The notes beneath the pieces are model-generated. The model had not been told where the DNA came from. It did not search any database and was given only the letters and a program-made list of their open reading frames with translations. A stretch of DNA of 64,000 nucleotides, taken from NCBI GenBank assembly GCA_964035575.1, contig OZ037854.1:372001-436000 (forward strand). Direction: 5' to 3'. Source of the stretch: Rhynchopus sp. YZ270_cl-10. Lineage: Eukaryota > Euglenozoa > Diplonemea > Diplonemida > Diplonemidae. A program made the translations under genes and the position numbers. Positions 61,591 through 64,000 of the stretch are shown in pieces; the stretch's first letter is position 1, and each line of letters starts with the position of its first letter.

Positions 61591-62118
61591 CTTTTCTTTC
61601 CGTCTGCGTCTGCCGATGTAGTGATGTGTTTGCACTTTCAACTTCCTTTTTATTGTATTGAGGTGTGCACAGTGAGGCATATTCATCTACCAAAGTTTCC
61701 CCAGTGCCTCCGCCGGTGTCTGATGAGGTGTGTTGTCAGTGCCTGTGTCCACAGAGATATTTGCACTTCCAGTTTCCATTTTGTTTTGACATTTATAAGG
61801 TTACTAAACGAAGGTTATGTGACAAAAGTATTCATTTTTTTTTAAAGATGTGTGTGCACGTGACATTATTGATCTTGCAAGCGTTCTCTTTTGTCTCAAA
61901 CTCTCAAAGTCTTTTGAGGCATTGAAATGTTCACTGTTCCCCCCGAAAGCATTCTAGCCAAGCCTTTGGGGCAAGGTATTTTTGTGTAAAAAAAGACCTG
62001 TCTTTTGTGTTACGATGGTGGAAGAGATGTTCTTGTACATTCGATGCGATGACCATCTTTCAAGTTTTTTTCTTCTTTTTAGTTTTGTGTGTGCATTTGC
62101 GCAATTCCACACACAGTC

Positions 62119-62195
62119 AGCTGAAGCTGTGCGATAACGTTTGTAATCAAGGTGACTAAGCACGTGAGCCTTAGGTTCATCTTATAAACTTTTAT
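62119..62195 (+). mobile_element. 5'-truncated LINE copy
   Basis: AGCTGAAGCTGTGCGATAAC corresponds to the last ORF2 codons and stop at 58350-58370, and is followed by the full tail GGTGACTAAGCACGTGAGCC. It is a truncation typical of LINE insertion and links the dispersed tails to this family. Confidence 0.8.
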
Positions 62196-63495
62196 TTTCC
62201 TTTCTTGGGAACATTTTTGTTGATCCCTATACTTGCACTTTTCAATTCATTGAAAGGATATGGTACTACTCTTGTAAAGGTACACCCATTTTCATGATTT
62301 CGTTTCATTTGCGAATATAAATGTATCTGAATTTTCAAAACAAAATGTGTGATAGAGTGGTGAAGTGGCGTTCTTTAAGATGGTTGTGTCTGTGTGCACA
62401 GTGATCATTCACCTTTTCAAGTTTTCTTTTCTTCAGTGCCGTCCGCCGATGGCGAGGCGTTTGCATTTATTTTTCAACTTCTTTCCTTCTTTTTGTGCTT
62501 TCCTCGGGGCTGGCATCAGTGGGTCAGTCCTCTCTTGTCAGCATCGAAGACTACTATTTTTTTTAAAAAGATATGTCTGCACGTGAGTTCATCTTGTCAA
62601 CTTTTTTTTTTTGTCAGGGTTCCAACCCACATCATAACATAGATCGGGAGGTGCAGGGTATGTACCCTCTTTGTTCAAAACACCCCCTTTTTTTTGCTCC
62701 GTTGCTGCTTTTTCGTTGGTGGCATGAAAAAATATAGCGTAGCGTACACTTCTTAGGATGTGTACACGAACTACAGTCCAAAAATAAATTGGCGTCCAAA
62801 TAATTAATAAGTGCGGAATTCGGGTATTTTTTTTGGGGGGTAATTTGGCGACTTTATTGGACGACAAAAGATTTGTGGAGTATTTGGTACTTGATTGTTT
62901 GGTCAATACCCTTTAGTCCTAGGTTTTTTGCTGAATTTCATCTTATGTCTGTGCAAACGTTTGTATTCAGGATGAGGTGTGCCGTTCTGGAATCCGGGCC
63001 TTTTTTTTCAAAACAATAAAGTATAGTGGAGTTCATCCTCGGGTGTCTACACTAATACAACCAAGTTTTCAAATAAAATAAAAAGGAATATGGCGAACAG
63101 AACCTACCTCAGTGGGTAGAAGCGATTTGTTGGAAAAGAGTGTTTGTCAGCATTTTCTCTTTAAAATATGTTGTTTGGAGACTGATGATCTCCTTTGGGG
63201 CGAATTTTTTTGATTTTTTTTAAAGGTGTGCACGAGAGGTACATTCATACAAAAGGGTTTCCATTTTTTTGCATTTTTTTAGAGTTTCACTTCGTAGTCC
63301 TTTACTGAGACATACTATGTTTCCCCCAGCGAGGGCAATTTTTATTTTCAGAATTTGTGTTGTCTGAAAAAAAAAGCTTTTTGTTGCTGACTCGCTTGTG
63401 TGTTATGTGTGTGCATGTTGTGTCCTGCTTCGAGAAGAAGGATGACTTCTCTTTTTTTTCAAAAAAGGGGTGTGTGTATATCAAGCTCCATGATA

Positions 63496-63580
63496 GGGTA
63501 TCTTCGTGAAGGGTATCTTCCGGATCCGCTCGGCACCTTGCGAAGGGTATCTTCTGCATGAAGGTGTCTTCGTCGATTTC
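63496..63580. repeat. Cluster of GAAGGGTATCTTC repeats
   Basis: GGGTATCTTC occurs three times and GGTGTCTTC once within 85 bases. Two copies read GAAGGGTATCTTC, which is partly palindromic. Function unknown. Confidence 0.5.
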
Positions 63581-64000
63581 TGATGCAAAAAAAAGGAATT
63601 TAGTGTTGACATTTAAGAAAAGAAACAGCTGTTAGCTCACCGACGAGGTTTCTGGAGAAGCCACGGTGCACCTTTTTTTATATAAGCGTTGCATTGTAAC
63701 CGAATTTTTCAAAACCGGCAGCTTTCGCTGTCAAAAAACAGGGATGGGGAGAGGGGGTGGTGTGGTGTTACGATTGTCCTGTCTAAGCCTGTTCTCTCTA
63801 ACCTAGGCTGAACCTTTTCCCCCTATGTTGTGCACAATACAAACGCATGTGCACAGTGGAGCACACCCTCGAGTATGCCTCCAATACAAGTAGTTCAATA
63901 TAAACAAAAAAGGCTTGGTTGGATTGCGTCTCTTTTTACAAAGCTGTTGGGGAAGTATTGAATACCGTACTTGATTTCGTGGGAAGCGCCACTGACGTGC

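Larger units (their letters stand above)
60922..64000. other. Repeat-only region at the window end
   Basis: No gene seen in about 3.1 kb. It contains a dense series of SINE cores (61128-61180, 61205-61285, 61605-61650, 61735-61790, 62440-62490), GTGCACGAG-type blocks (61665, 61850, 62392, 62573, 63224), a decayed copy of the 28155-28245 block (61500-61590), a truncated LINE end (62119-62195), A-box SINE relatives (63023, 63855) and a GGGTATCTTC repeat cluster (63496-63580). Confidence 0.5.

Overview
The window reads as nuclear DNA of a flagellate protist. Gene islands of balanced base composition sit in long AT-rich spacers full of T, A, C and G homopolymer runs. Four genes have short GT-AG introns, and a CFAP58 orthologue marks an organism with a motile flagellum. 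Every gene I can support lies on the + strand across 64 kb, and so do the coding mobile elements and almost all dispersed repeats. Pyrimidine-rich tracts ending in AG lie just upstream of several start codons. One retroelement has the split direct repeats of the Ngaro/PAT/VIPER type. Together these features suggest a euglenozoan, perhaps a diplonemid-like flagellate; this is inference, and no rRNA or spliced-leader gene is present to prove it.

Layout. 1-4000: decayed, internally duplicated sequence, then a 1.97-kb element bounded by identical 190-bp direct repeats. 4275-4964: small two-exon gene. 5257-6211: DNA transposon with TA target duplication, inserted into a LINE-tail repeat. 6916-10018: CFAP58, five exons. 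11176-12291: spliced gene for a one- or two-pass membrane protein. 12564-14744: molybdenum cofactor sulfurase. 16549-19812: large unknown protein with a mitochondrial-like N-terminus. 20137-26955: three eIF5A genes encoding identical proteins in unrelated flanks. 28393-29805: coiled-coil/EF-hand protein. 31320-33908: USP25/28-like ubiquitin hydrolase. 37220-41248: three-exon Gln/His-rich protein whose zinc ribbon is assembled across an intron. 41843-45466: split-direct-repeat retroelement with a reverse transcriptase/RNase H gene. 46140-47420: diverged satellite of about 195 bp. 50281-50800: perfect 260-bp tandem duplication. About 51745-58425: long, apparently full-coding APE-type LINE. 58658-59220: hAT-like MITE. 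59552-60921: two-exon gene for a PH-like protein with a prenylation (CAAX) tail. 60922-64000: repeats only.

The host genes do not form a pathway: they cover flagellar assembly, cofactor sulfuration, translation, deubiquitination and probable signalling. The spacers are built from a few recurring modules: a tRNA-like SINE head, a short core and a tail identical in type to the 3' end of the LINE. This suggests SINEs mobilised by the LINE. The most unusual signals are the LINE, whose ORF1 and ORF2 share one frame and are separated by a single TGA with a weak 2A-like motif just after it; the eIF5A triplication with homology ending at the stop codon; the prenylated PH-like protein; and several very small fold-back elements.
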